Shown here: positions 1-8,458 of the stretch, in pieces | Layout: every line of letters begins with the position of its first letter | Numbering within the stretch: the first letter of the stretch is position 1 | Origin: Sphingomonas bacterium | GTDB taxonomy: Bacteria; Pseudomonadota; Alphaproteobacteria; Sphingomonadales; Sphingomonadaceae | Length of the DNA stretch: 64,000 nucleotides | Direction of reading: 5' to 3' | NCBI RefSeq assembly: GCF_903642285.1 | Contig: NZ_CAHJWJ010000003.1 | Coordinates: 117,245 to 181,244 of the forward strand | Made by a program: the position numbers and the translations under genes | Notes under the pieces: generated by a model | Told to the model about the DNA's origin: nothing | Seen by the model: only the letters and a program-made list of their open reading frames with translations | The model's database searches: none

Positions 1-1166
1 ACCAGCCACGAGCCCAGTACGTCGACCGTTATCGCGCGCGGGGTCGCCAAGTGCGCGCGGCGGACCATGACCACGACGCCGGTCGCCGCCAGCACCACCG
101 TCAACTGCGCCATCTCGACGCCCAGGTTGAAGCCGACCAGGATCTCGGCCAGCTTCTCCGGCGGCAAGCGGCTTTCGAGCAGGTCGGCGGCGAATCCGAA
201 GCCGTGGATCAGCCCGAACACGGTCGTCACCACCATCCGCAGCCGCCCCGTGTTCTGGAGGTGGCCCGATACGAACAGGTAGCAGGTCGTGAACAACGCC
301 GCGCCAAGCAGCAGCAGCGGCGGCAGCGTACCATAGCCCAACAGCCGCAGCCCGGCCATCGCCAGCAGGATCAGGCCCGTCGCGAAGGCGAGCTTGGTCG
401 GCCGCCGCAACGAGACGACGATGTTCTCCACCCCGATCAGCGCGATGGTGAGCGCGACCAGCGCGTCGATATATTCCGCATGCGGCCGGATCAGCCCGGT
501 GACCGCCAGCCCGAGCGTCATGCTGTGCCCGATCGTGAAGCCGGTGACCACGAACACCAAGTCCCGAAGCCGCCGCGAGATCAGCACGAGCCCGAGCAGG
601 AACGACATATGGTCGACGCCGGTGAAAATGTGCATCACCCCCATGCCGACGAACCGGAAGAACCCCGCATCGCCCAGTTCGCCGCCCTGGCTCTTCTTCA
701 GGTCGAGCGTGCGGCTATCGTCGGTGAACAATTGCTCCACGAAGTCGCCGCTCGCGAACTGTATTTGCGCGAGATCCAGGTGAGTGGCGACAAGGTCGAA
801 GAACGCGTCGAAGCGCAAGCTGATCGGCGCTGCGCCCGGACAGTCGAACACCATCTCGGTGCGACGGTATCCCGTAGCGGCCAGTACCATCCGAGGCTTC
901 ACCGCGGCAGGACATGCCCGGTCGCCCGCGCTCGCGCCGACCCGCGGCGCGAGATAGGCAAGCACCTGTCCGTCAGTGGGTCGTCGGCCGCCGTCGAGAC
1001 GCGCCGCTTCCAGGTCCGGGATCGTCACTCCGACGCGGATGATCCGACCGTCGATCGTCCAGGTCGAGTGGGTCTCGCTGCGCGTATGCGCGAGCGCGGG
1101 CCCGCTCCCGAGCAGAACCAGCATCGCCAGCGCGAGCCGCCACCAGAGGATCGGGCCGCGTGTCAT
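1..1166 (-). CDS. HupE/UreJ-type membrane protein (3' end outside window)
   Basis: The protein starts with a signal peptide ending in ALA about residue 26. An extracytoplasmic region of about 150 residues follows, then a multi-helix membrane domain. That domain carries HIFTGVDH near residue 178, FTIGHS, and VFGLIHGFGFA, the histidine-rich motifs of the HupE/UreJ_2 family. Family members are linked to nickel or cobalt handling, but the substrate here is unknown. The ATG start overlaps the stop of the upstream isomerase gene (ATGA), so translation is probably coupled. It is the last visible gene of the four-gene operon and runs off the left edge, so its C-terminus is not seen. I am sure of the family and unsure of the metal. 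Confidence 0.82.
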   Translation of the reverse strand, partial: MTRGPILWWRLALAMLVLLGSGPALAHTRSETHSTWTIDGRIIRVGVTIPDLEAARLDGGRRPTDGQVLAYLAPRVGASAGDRACPAAVKPRMVLAATGYRRTEMVFDCPGAAPISLRFDAFFDLVATHLDLAQIQFASGDFVEQLFTDDSRTLDLKKSQGGELGDAGFFRFVGMGVMHIFTGVDHMSFLLGLVLISRRLRDLVFVVTGFTIGHSMTLGLAVTGLIRPHAEYIDALVALTIALIGVENIVVSLRRPTKLAFATGLILLAMAGLRLLGYGTLPPLLLLGAALFTTCYLFVSGHLQNTGRLRMVVTTVFGLIHGFGFAADLLESRLPPEKLAEILVGFNLGVEMAQLTVVLAATGVVVMVRRAHLATPRAITVDVLGSWL

Positions 1167-2062
1167 TGGAATCCCGGCGCGATCTGGATGTCGGCGCGCT
1201 TGCGCAGGAATTGATCCGCGCCCGCCTGGATTCGCGCGACCTTGTCCGCGCGATAATCCGCCAACACCGTCTCGCGCACGCGATCATAGGGTTGCAGGAT
1301 CGGCGGGACGTTGCGGGTCATCGCCAGGAGGTGGACGCCGTCCGGCACCACGACCGGGTCGGACACCTGCCCGTTCGCCAGCCCGCGCGCCACCGCGAAC
1401 AATCGCGGGCCCAGGTGCAGGCGCGCGGCGAAGTAGAACTCCTCGCCGTCGCTCGTCCGCCCCGTGTCCTTCAGGCCATAGGCCGTCACCGCCGCGCCGA
1501 CCGGCCGGCTGCCACGGATCGCCGCCACGGCGGCGCGCGCCGCATCAATCCCCGGCGCGCGATAATCCACGACCGTCATGACGCCTTCATCGGCGTAAGT
1601 GGCCGCACGGGCGCGATAGAAGTCATGCAGGTCGGCTTCGGTGGGCTGGGTGGCGTCCGCGTCGACCGCCTGTTGCCCCTCGACCGCGCCGACCAGTGCT
1701 GTGCGCACCTCCACCACGTCGTTCTGCAGACCGAGCTCGATGCCGCGCTGGACGTATAGTTCCTCGCGCACCATCGTATCGAGGGTCTTGCGCTTTTCCG
1801 CCGGCGTCGCCTGGGCGAGTCCATGTCCGTAGAGCGCGTTCAACTGCTGGGTGTAGTCGCTCATCAGGATGGGCACCTGGTTGACGATCGCCACGTCCTC
1901 GGGTGGCACCCCGGCGATGCGCGTGCCCTGCGCGGTGAACAGCCCGGCACCCGCGACCAGCAGCCCCGCGACCGCCCCGACGCCGCACAGGATCAGCGAG
2001 CGCCGCTCCGACGGGGCGGCGAACCGACGCGCCCGGGAGTCGATGACCGAGGGTTCGTTCAT
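1163..2062 (-). CDS. membrane-anchored parvulin-like peptidylprolyl isomerase
   Basis: This 299-residue protein has a single membrane segment at about residues 22-42 and no cleavable signal. A SurA/PpiC-like chaperone region follows, and then a degenerate rotamase domain (about 150-285) of the PpiC_2 type. It probably assists folding of extracytoplasmic proteins. I chose the start at 2062 because it overlaps the stop of the cytochrome gene by four bases (ATGA); a longer in-frame extension to 2221 would run deep inside the cytochrome gene. The context suggests it serves the neighbouring receptor, cytochrome or HupE-like protein. That role is inference. Confidence 0.78.
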   Translation of the reverse strand: MNEPSVIDSRARRFAAPSERRSLILCGVGAVAGLLVAGAGLFTAQGTRIAGVPPEDVAIVNQVPILMSDYTQQLNALYGHGLAQATPAEKRKTLDTMVREELYVQRGIELGLQNDVVEVRTALVGAVEGQQAVDADATQPTEADLHDFYRARAATYADEGVMTVVDYRAPGIDAARAAVAAIRGSRPVGAAVTAYGLKDTGRTSDGEEFYFAARLHLGPRLFAVARGLANGQVSDPVVVPDGVHLLAMTRNVPPILQPYDRVRETVLADYRADKVARIQAGADQFLRKRADIQIAPGFQ

Positions 2063-2850
2063 GGGGCCGCTCGCGTCTGCGGGTGGAGAGAAGCGACGTA
2101 CACGGCCACCGCGCGCGCGTCGTAGGGCGACAGGGCCCGGGCGAACGCGGGGCTGACACCGGCGAGCCCATGTTCGAGGGTATAAGCGATGTCCGCCTCG
2201 CTGCCGTTGCCCTTCAGCCATTTGCCGTCGACGAGGTTCGGCGCGCCGATCGAGGGGTCACCTTGCGCGTCGCTGCTATGGCAGTCGTAACAGCCCGCAT
2301 CGCGCATGAACAACAAGCGCCCCCGCTCGATCGCGGCGCGCTCGTAACCGCCGTTGCCGTTCGCCGCACGCAGGAACGCGACGACGTCGCGCAGCCCGGC
2401 GGGCGTCAACGGTGGCAGCTTCTCGCGCGCATAGGGCACCGCCCTGGCGTAATTGGGCATGGCCGCCAAATCCCATCCGCGCGTGTCGCCGGCGCGGATG
2501 CCGTGAAGCACGATCTGCTCGATCTCGCTCGCCTTGCCCGAGCCGTAGAGGAAGTCGTCATCCGTCATGTCCGGCACCGCGCGCTCCCGGCTGCCCTTCG
2601 CGTCCACGCCGTGACAGGAGGCGCAATGCGCGGCATAGACCCGCGCACCGTCCGCCAGCGCGACGGCACGCGCCGGGTCGCTGTCGAGAATCGCTTCGGG
2701 ATCGACGCGCATCAGCAGCATGCGATTGTCCACCGAGCGGTGGTGCAGGAACAGGGCGGCCATGATCGCCGCCGCGAGCACCAGCCCCATCCACCATAGC
2801 AGCCGCGAGCCACCCGTTATCATTCCTTTCGTCATCTCGCCCGCCATCAT
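2059..2850 (-). CDS. diheme cytochrome c, membrane-anchored (CcoP-like)
   Basis: One N-terminal membrane helix (about residues 17-35) anchors two cytochrome c domains. The heme-binding motifs CASCH (76-80) and CYDCH (187-191) are both intact, and M131 in AMPNY is a possible axial ligand. The arrangement resembles the C-terminal half of the cbb3 oxidase subunit CcoP/FixP, but no oxidase subunit lies nearby. It therefore probably carries electrons for another periplasmic reaction. The start overlaps the stop of the TonB receptor gene by four bases, and a second ATG follows at once, so either could be used. The linkage to an outer-membrane receptor is unusual. Confidence 0.85.
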   Translation of the reverse strand: MMAGEMTKGMITGGSRLLWWMGLVLAAAIMAALFLHHRSVDNRMLLMRVDPEAILDSDPARAVALADGARVYAAHCASCHGVDAKGSRERAVPDMTDDDFLYGSGKASEIEQIVLHGIRAGDTRGWDLAAMPNYARAVPYAREKLPPLTPAGLRDVVAFLRAANGNGGYERAAIERGRLLFMRDAGCYDCHSSDAQGDPSIGAPNLVDGKWLKGNGSEADIAYTLEHGLAGVSPAFARALSPYDARAVAVYVASLHPQTRAAP

Positions 2851-5006
2851 AGATTGACCGTCACGCTGAGGCGCGCCGATCGCGGCTCAAGCGGGTGGAC
2901 CTGGAAGTCGGTCACGCCCGCGGCAGGCTCGCCGGGCAAACGCGTGGTGTAATAATAATCGGCTGCATCATCGCGGCTGTTGAACAGGTTGAAGACGCCC
3001 AGTCCCAGCCTCAGGCCGTGCGACAAGGTGTAGCCGGCGTTCAGGTTCCACTCGCTGAAACCGTTATCGGTCGGGTAAGCCTCGCCATCCGCTAGGTGAT
3101 GCGTCCCCAGCCGGCGCCAGATCAGGCTGCCCGACCAGCGGCCAAGACCGTCCACGAGGATGCCGGTCGAATAGATGAAGTTCGGCGCGTCGGCGATATA
3201 TGGTTGGTCCAGGCCGAACGCTGCCAATGCATAGCTCCGGTAGCGCGGCTTGGAAAAGGCGAGATCCGCATTCAGTTCCAGCCAGCGGAACGGATGGTAC
3301 TGGCCGGATATCTCGATGCCCTGCCGGCGGCTCGGCGCGCTTGCCTCGTCCTGGCCGACGTCCGCATTATACGCCAGCTCCGACGTGAAGTCCTGCTGGA
3401 ACAGCGCGAGCTGGAGTTGCAGCCTTGCGATGATGTCCGAACGCACGCCGACCTCATAGCCGGTGGTGGCGGCGAGCAGAGGCGTCGGACCGCCCGCGAT
3501 CGGGACGCCTTGCGCCGGCACCGTGCCGAACACGCCGCGGACATCGTCCGAGTGGAACCCGCGCCCCGCGCTGACGTAGAACTCGGTCTTCGCCCACGGC
3601 CCGAGGATCAGGCTGCCCTTGGGCTGGAACAGCCATTGCTGGCCGCGCCCGCCGGTGCCCGTCACCTCGCTTTGGTCGGTGGCGTGGTAATATTCCTCGC
3701 GCAGGCCGACGACGGTGCGCAGCCACGGCGTCCAGTGCAGCGTGTTCTGGATGTACGGCCCCAGATCGAGCAGATGGACCCGGTCGGCGTTGCAGTAACT
3801 GTCCACCGCAGCATAGCGCGTGACGGATCCGTCCGGCTGTTCCAGCGTACAATAGGGCAGGATCATGGTCCGGTTCAGCGTGTGACGGCGGCTGACGAAG
3901 ACATCATCGTAGCGCGCCTGCAGGCCGAAAACGGTTTCGCTGTGGATTGCGCCCAGATCGTCAGCGACCGTATAGGATGCCGCGCCGCCCAGCGTCGTCC
4001 GCCCCTCGTCCTGTGCTTCCTGGTCGCCGTTCACCGGATCGTCGAGGTAATGGGTGAAGTCGTTGACCAGCTCCATGGTGCTGTGGATGCCGTAGAGGCT
4101 CACCGCGAGTTGGCCGGGGCCGACCGGCTTGTCGAGATGCGTGGACAGGCTGTAGCGCAGCGACTTGCTGTGGTCGGTCGGGTCGAGCGTGCCGAAGCGG
4201 CCGATCAGCCCGGCATCGATCGCGCGCAGCGGCTGATCCGTGGTGAGCCCACCCCCGCTTTTGTAGAACAACCCGGTCAGACTGAAGCCGTCCGTCGCGT
4301 CGCCCTGGCTGTAGCGGAGCGCGGCATTGACCTTCTTGAAATCCAGCCCCGGCTGCCAGGGACCGTTATAGCGGGTCAGGTCCGCCGCCGCTGCCAGCCG
4401 CTGCCCGCCCGAGAAATGGTAGGTGCCGCCGCCGGCAACCTCCTGATAATCGTTCGTTCCCACCGTTACGGTCAGTTGCGTCGGTATCTCGTCCGCGAGC
4501 CGGGTGTGTGCGCTCGCGACCGCGCCGAAGTCGCCGATCGCCGCGTAAAAAGGGCCCTTGGTGTAGTCGATCGCGCCGACGATCTGCGGGATGAGGAAGC
4601 CGATGTCGGAATAGCCCTGCCCGTGCGTGTTGGTCGGGCGATTGACCGGCATGTCGTCGACGAAATTGGCGAAATCGGTGCCATGGTCGAGATTATAGCC
4701 GCGGATTAGGTACTGGTTGGCCTTGCCCTCACCCGAATGGACGGTGACGATCAGGCCCGGGATGCTTTCGAACAGTTCGCCCGAGCGGAACACGGGGCGG
4801 AGCTGCACCTCCTTCCGGGTGATCGTCCCCTGGCTCGCCGTCGTCGCGCGCCCGAGCAGATCGGCCCGCGACGCGGTCACCACGATATCGCTGCCTTGCT
4901 GAGCGGTGTCTGCGGCGGCGGGGCTTGCGGGAACCGGACCCTTCTGAGCCAGAACATGGCCCGGACAGGCGAGCAGGGCGACAGCGGACCAAAGCAAACG
5001 ACCCAC
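2847..5006 (-). CDS. TonB-dependent outer-membrane receptor
   Basis: The 719-residue protein has a signal peptide (about 1-21), a TonB-box-like stretch DIVVTASRADLL, a plug domain with LIRGYNLDHGTDFANFVDDMP, and a long beta-barrel region. It ends in SVTVNL, so the last residue is leucine rather than the usual aromatic. It should import a substrate across the outer membrane using TonB energy. It is the first gene of a coupled operon with a cytochrome c, an isomerase and a HupE-like protein, which hints at a metal or metal-chelate substrate. The substrate is inference; the family is clear. Confidence 0.9.
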   Translation of the reverse strand: MGRLLWSAVALLACPGHVLAQKGPVPASPAAADTAQQGSDIVVTASRADLLGRATTASQGTITRKEVQLRPVFRSGELFESIPGLIVTVHSGEGKANQYLIRGYNLDHGTDFANFVDDMPVNRPTNTHGQGYSDIGFLIPQIVGAIDYTKGPFYAAIGDFGAVASAHTRLADEIPTQLTVTVGTNDYQEVAGGGTYHFSGGQRLAAAADLTRYNGPWQPGLDFKKVNAALRYSQGDATDGFSLTGLFYKSGGGLTTDQPLRAIDAGLIGRFGTLDPTDHSKSLRYSLSTHLDKPVGPGQLAVSLYGIHSTMELVNDFTHYLDDPVNGDQEAQDEGRTTLGGAASYTVADDLGAIHSETVFGLQARYDDVFVSRRHTLNRTMILPYCTLEQPDGSVTRYAAVDSYCNADRVHLLDLGPYIQNTLHWTPWLRTVVGLREEYYHATDQSEVTGTGGRGQQWLFQPKGSLILGPWAKTEFYVSAGRGFHSDDVRGVFGTVPAQGVPIAGGPTPLLAATTGYEVGVRSDIIARLQLQLALFQQDFTSELAYNADVGQDEASAPSRRQGIEISGQYHPFRWLELNADLAFSKPRYRSYALAAFGLDQPYIADAPNFIYSTGILVDGLGRWSGSLIWRRLGTHHLADGEAYPTDNGFSEWNLNAGYTLSHGLRLGLGVFNLFNSRDDAADYYYTTRLPGEPAAGVTDFQVHPLEPRSARLSVTVNL

Positions 5007-5120
5007 GAGGCACCCTGTCCCAACCTTCCGCTCGCGATGGCTCGCGGCGGTGGACTGATGTTGGAGGCTGACGCGGGTCGCCGTAAGGTTCGGGACGGTT
5101 TCGCCGGGGTTACAGCAGCG

Positions 5121-6170
5121 TTACAGGTCCCCGCTTTTGACGGATGAGGTCAGTAATTGCTGCGCGTTGGTGAGGTAGAGCTTCTCGCGTGTCGCCTTGT
5201 CGAGGCCAAGGCTCTCGATCGAGCGTATCCCTTCGCGGATATACATCTCGCCGCCCTCGGGATCGAACGGGCAGTCGCTCGCGAACACCACTCGGTCGTC
5301 CCCGAAAAAGTCGAGCCCGCAGCGCAGCGCCGATGCGGAGCCGCCCAGCACGGTGTCGCCATAGAAGGAACGGAAATAGTCCATGAACGGCCGCTCCAGC
5401 CCGCTCAATATCTGGCTGTAATCCTCGTCGCTCGTGCGCGCGCCGAGCTGCGCCCACAGCGTTTCCGCCCGGCCCGCGAAATAGGGCAGCATCCCGCCGC
5501 AGTGATGGGTGAGGATGCGAAGCCCGGGGACACGGTCGAACAGGCCGGAAAACACCATCCGCGCCATCGCCGCGGTGGTCTCGTACGGCCAACCCATCAC
5601 TTGCCAGATCTCATAGCGCGATTTTGGCTCGCTGGCATAGTCGGTGAAGCCTGCGGGACGCATCGGATGCATCCAGACCGGCACGCCGTGATGGTGCGTC
5701 GCCCGTTCGAACACCGGCAGGTACTCCGGGTCGTCCAGCGGACGCCCATTGACGTTGGTCATCACCATCACGCCGCGCGCGCCGAGTTCGTCGATCGCGC
5801 GGTCCATCTCTTCCAGCGCCGCGGGCACGTTGTTCATCGGCAGCGCCGCGACGAAATGGGGGAACTTGTCCGGCCATTTCTGGCAGATTTCGAGCAAGCC
5901 GTCGTTGCAAACGCGCGCCGCGTGGGGGGATTCGTCGGGGCCGCCAAGCGCCTCGGGCGGCGGGCTGGCAGGCGAGATCACCTGCTGAAGTTCGGGCCAT
6001 TTGTTCAGCATCTCGACCCGCGCCGGCATGTCCCAGAGCAGGCGGATGCTGGTCAGCCGCTTGACCATGCCGGGATCCTTGTACCGGGTGCGCACCAACT
6101 CGAGATAACCGGCTGGCATTACATGATTGTGGATGTCGATCTTGCGCATGACCGACGTCGGGCTGTCCAT
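5121..6170 (-). CDS. amidohydrolase family 2 (ACMSD / aromatic decarboxylase-like)
   Basis: This 349-residue TIM-barrel metalloenzyme begins with the metal-binding motif HNH (residues 14-16) in KIDIHNHVMP. It also has WMHPMRP, ILTHHCGGMLPYF and the late ASDCPFD motif typical of the ACMSD, gamma-resorcylate and 5-carboxyvanillate decarboxylase group. The likely reaction is non-oxidative decarboxylation or hydrolysis of a small aromatic or muconate-like acid. The start at 6170 follows AAAAGGAATACCGCC; an upstream in-frame start at 6290 adds a low-complexity tail and is less likely. It lies downstream of the MarR-like gene and the alcohol dehydrogenase on the same strand, which supports a catabolic role. 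The exact substrate cannot be read from sequence. Confidence 0.78.
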   Translation of the reverse strand: MDSPTSVMRKIDIHNHVMPAGYLELVRTRYKDPGMVKRLTSIRLLWDMPARVEMLNKWPELQQVISPASPPPEALGGPDESPHAARVCNDGLLEICQKWPDKFPHFVAALPMNNVPAALEEMDRAIDELGARGVMVMTNVNGRPLDDPEYLPVFERATHHHGVPVWMHPMRPAGFTDYASEPKSRYEIWQVMGWPYETTAAMARMVFSGLFDRVPGLRILTHHCGGMLPYFAGRAETLWAQLGARTSDEDYSQILSGLERPFMDYFRSFYGDTVLGGSASALRCGLDFFGDDRVVFASDCPFDPEGGEMYIREGIRSIESLGLDKATREKLYLTNAQQLLTSSVKSGDL

Positions 6171-6299
6171 GGCGGTATTCCTTTTGGCTGGGGAAGAGGC
6201 GGGCGCACCTGCTCGGACGACGGTTATGGCCAACGCGTCGGCGGGGCAAGCGTCGCGCGCGCCTTGCGTCCGCTGCTTGCGCTGCCCCATGGCCCCGCA

Positions 6300-7226
6300 T
6301 CATTCGCCCGAAAGATAGCAGTTCAACCGTTTCCTGAGTACGTGCGCGAAGGGCTGCCCGACGATGCTCTCGAACCGCGCCTCGGCAAGCGCCACGCCGC
6401 AGCGCATCTCGTCCAGCATGATAAGCCCGGCGGGCATGAACGCGACCGTCTTCGCCCGCCGATCGACGGGGTCGGGTCGTCGCTCCACGAGGCCGAGCGC
6501 TTCGGCGCGATCCACCAACTCGCGCATGGACTGTTTCGTCATCCGCCCCCGCGCGGCAAGCGTCGTCAGACGGGTGCCGTCGAGATCGAGGTTGCGAAAC
6601 AGCACGAGCAGCACCTGGGTGACTTCCCGGTGCCCCCGCTCGTGCACGAAGCGCAGCAGGTCGCGGGCGAAACGCCGCGCCGCGAGCGCCAGGATCCGTC
6701 CGGCATTGCGTTCGCGCCAGCGCGCCGCGACCGTCTCGGAAGGCGTCTCCGGGGGCAAACCGATATAGCGGCTCAGCTGGTGCGTCATGTCTTCGAGAAA
6801 CGCCGCTCCGACCACATCGGCGAAGTGAGCCTCCGCCTGTCGAATGCCATTTTCGAGCGCTTCCAGCACGCGGACGCCGTCAGGCGTGAAGCGTACGATC
6901 TTGGCGCGAAGATCGCGCGGATCGGCGCTGCGCTCCACGATCCGCAAGGCTTCGGCCTTGTCGACCAGCTCGATCATGCTCTGCTTCGTCTGTCCCGCGC
7001 GCGCGGCGAGCGTGGTCAGCCGCGTCCCTTCGACGTCGAGATTGAGGACCAGCGCCATCATCGCATCCGACGCGTATGCGACACCGCCACCGCGCATCGA
7101 CCGCGACTTGTGACGCACGAACATGTTCGTCGCCGCAAACAGAAGACGGCCGACATTGCGCGTTCGCCAGTCCGCGTTGCTTTCGACCGACGCCGATGGC
7201 TTTTCGACCTGGGCCGCTTCGATCAT
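6300..7226 (-). CDS. double MarR-domain transcriptional regulator
   Basis: At 308 residues this is twice the usual MarR length. It contains two homologous winged-helix units. The first has LDVEGTRLTTLAARAGQTKQ and the second LDLDGTRLTTLAARGRMTKQ, each followed by a wing-like D(P)xDxRAK segment. It can therefore fold like a MarR dimer within one chain. The ATG overlaps the stop of the alcohol dehydrogenase gene by one base (TGATG), so the two genes are co-translated. It probably controls the surrounding catabolic genes in response to an aromatic ligand; that control is inferred from position. A longer open frame to 8090 is rejected because it runs antisense to sense with the dehydrogenase. Confidence 0.82.
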   Translation of the reverse strand: MIEAAQVEKPSASVESNADWRTRNVGRLLFAATNMFVRHKSRSMRGGGVAYASDAMMALVLNLDVEGTRLTTLAARAGQTKQSMIELVDKAEALRIVERSADPRDLRAKIVRFTPDGVRVLEALENGIRQAEAHFADVVGAAFLEDMTHQLSRYIGLPPETPSETVAARWRERNAGRILALAARRFARDLLRFVHERGHREVTQVLLVLFRNLDLDGTRLTTLAARGRMTKQSMRELVDRAEALGLVERRPDPVDRRAKTVAFMPAGLIMLDEMRCGVALAEARFESIVGQPFAHVLRKRLNCYLSGE

Positions 7227-8338
7227 CAAGCGGCGACGTCGGTCAGGATCGCCTGATAATCCTCGTTGGTCGGCACATAGGGGCTGGTACGATTGAAGTG
7301 GCTCCTGACCATGTCGTCGACCAGCTTCGCCCTGTCGCCCGTCCGGTACCCACTCGCCGCGAGCGTCGCAGGGAGCCCGAGCGACTTGACCAGCGCGCGC
7401 AACGCATCGGCAAGATCTTCGCCCGAACCAAGGCCGATCGCGCGGGCGAGCCGCGCGGCCTTGTCCGGCACATACTCGGCGAGCATGTGAGTCGTCCGGG
7501 GCAGCGCGACGCCGATCAGTGTGCCATGATGCACGTCCTGATCGCCGCAGACCAACGCGACGGCATGCGCAGGCCCAAGGCCCTTGTGGATCGCCGCCCC
7601 GCCCGAGAAGGCCGCCGCCATCAGAGACGCGCGCGCCGCGTCGCCGTCGGGCTCGAGCGCCTTGTGCACGTCCGCGAACACGCGCGCCGCGCCGTCGAGG
7701 GCCAGCGCATCGATCAACGGATTGGCGGGATTGGCGAAAAAGCCCTCCACGCAGTGGGAAAGCGCGTCGATCGCCGTCGCCGCGATCAACCGCTTGGGCA
7801 AGGTGCGCGTCAGGTCCGGGTCGCAAAGTGCGACCCTGGGTACCAGCAGCGGATGCCGGGTGCCGAAGCCTGGACCGCCCGCCACCAGGTGAAGCGCGGC
7901 GACCGGCGAACACTCGCTGCCCGTACCGATGGTGGTCGGGATCGCGACCAACGGCACGACGGCGCCGATCAGCTCGGGCTTGCCGATCAGGTCGCGTGCC
8001 CCGCCTTCGACGGTGCCACCCGCCAGCGCGGCGACGATCTTGGCGGTATCGAGCACCGAGCCGCCGCCAAGCGCCACCACCCCATCGCACCCTGCCGCGC
8101 GATAGGCGGCGAACGCGCCGTCGGCACCCGCGGCGGTCGGATTCTCAGGCACATCAAGATACATCGCGGCAAAGTCGGGCACAGCCCGCTCGACCGCCGC
8201 GACCAGCCCTGCCCCTTCCAATCCGCGATCACTGATCAGCAGCGGGCGGCGCACGCCGAGCAGCGCCAGTTCGGTTCCCAAAACAGCAAGACCGCCCGCC
8301 CCGAATACGAGCCGCGGGAGCACAAGAGCAGGGCCCAT
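7226..8338 (-). CDS. iron-containing alcohol dehydrogenase / maleylacetate reductase-like
   Basis: This 370-residue protein belongs to the group III metal-dependent dehydrogenases. The NAD(P)-binding loop GGGSVLDTAK is present. Candidate metal ligands lie in AIDALSHCVEGFF, IHKGLGPAHAVALV and VHHGTLIGVALP, which match the usual Asp-His-His-His pattern. It oxidises alcohols or reduces aldehydes or maleylacetate-type substrates. The start at 8338 is preceded by AAGGAGAATTGG. It is divergent from the aldehyde dehydrogenase gene across about 120 bases, and the two could oxidise an alcohol to an acid in sequence. A very long open frame upstream to 10204 is only antisense to the aldehyde dehydrogenase. 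Confidence 0.86.
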   Translation of the reverse strand: MGPALVLPRLVFGAGGLAVLGTELALLGVRRPLLISDRGLEGAGLVAAVERAVPDFAAMYLDVPENPTAAGADGAFAAYRAAGCDGVVALGGGSVLDTAKIVAALAGGTVEGGARDLIGKPELIGAVVPLVAIPTTIGTGSECSPVAALHLVAGGPGFGTRHPLLVPRVALCDPDLTRTLPKRLIAATAIDALSHCVEGFFANPANPLIDALALDGAARVFADVHKALEPDGDAARASLMAAAFSGGAAIHKGLGPAHAVALVCGDQDVHHGTLIGVALPRTTHMLAEYVPDKAARLARAIGLGSGEDLADALRALVKSLGLPATLAASGYRTGDRAKLVDDMVRSHFNRTSPYVPTNEDYQAILTDVAA

Positions 8339-8458
8339 CCAATTCTCCTTGCCGCATCGCGGCTTGCCAGTGCGCGTCCGCACGCATAGTAAGGGAGCAG
8401 AACAATGTCCAGTTTGCCGCGCGCATCCCCGTTCGGCCGAACAACAGGAGAGACTGCG
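8339..8458. promoter_or_regulatory. divergent promoter region with a perfect 12-bp palindrome
   Basis: The gap between the divergent alcohol and aldehyde dehydrogenase genes holds the perfect palindrome GTTCGGCCGAAC at 8431-8442, just upstream of the aldehyde dehydrogenase ribosome binding site (AACAGGAG). A shorter inverted repeat GCCGC-ATC-GCGGC lies at about 8350-8362, near the other gene. Either could be an operator for the MarR-like regulator encoded next door. The palindromes are seen; the regulator assignment is inference. Confidence 0.45.

Noticed and set aside
3096..4709. Long open frame of 537 codons on the + strand
   Set aside because: It lies fully antisense to the TonB receptor, has no domain or ribosome site and an Arg/Pro-rich makeup typical of GC-rich shadow frames.
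5157..7256. 699-codon open frame on the + strand
   Set aside because: It is antisense to the amidohydrolase and the fused MarR gene and has no recognisable domain.
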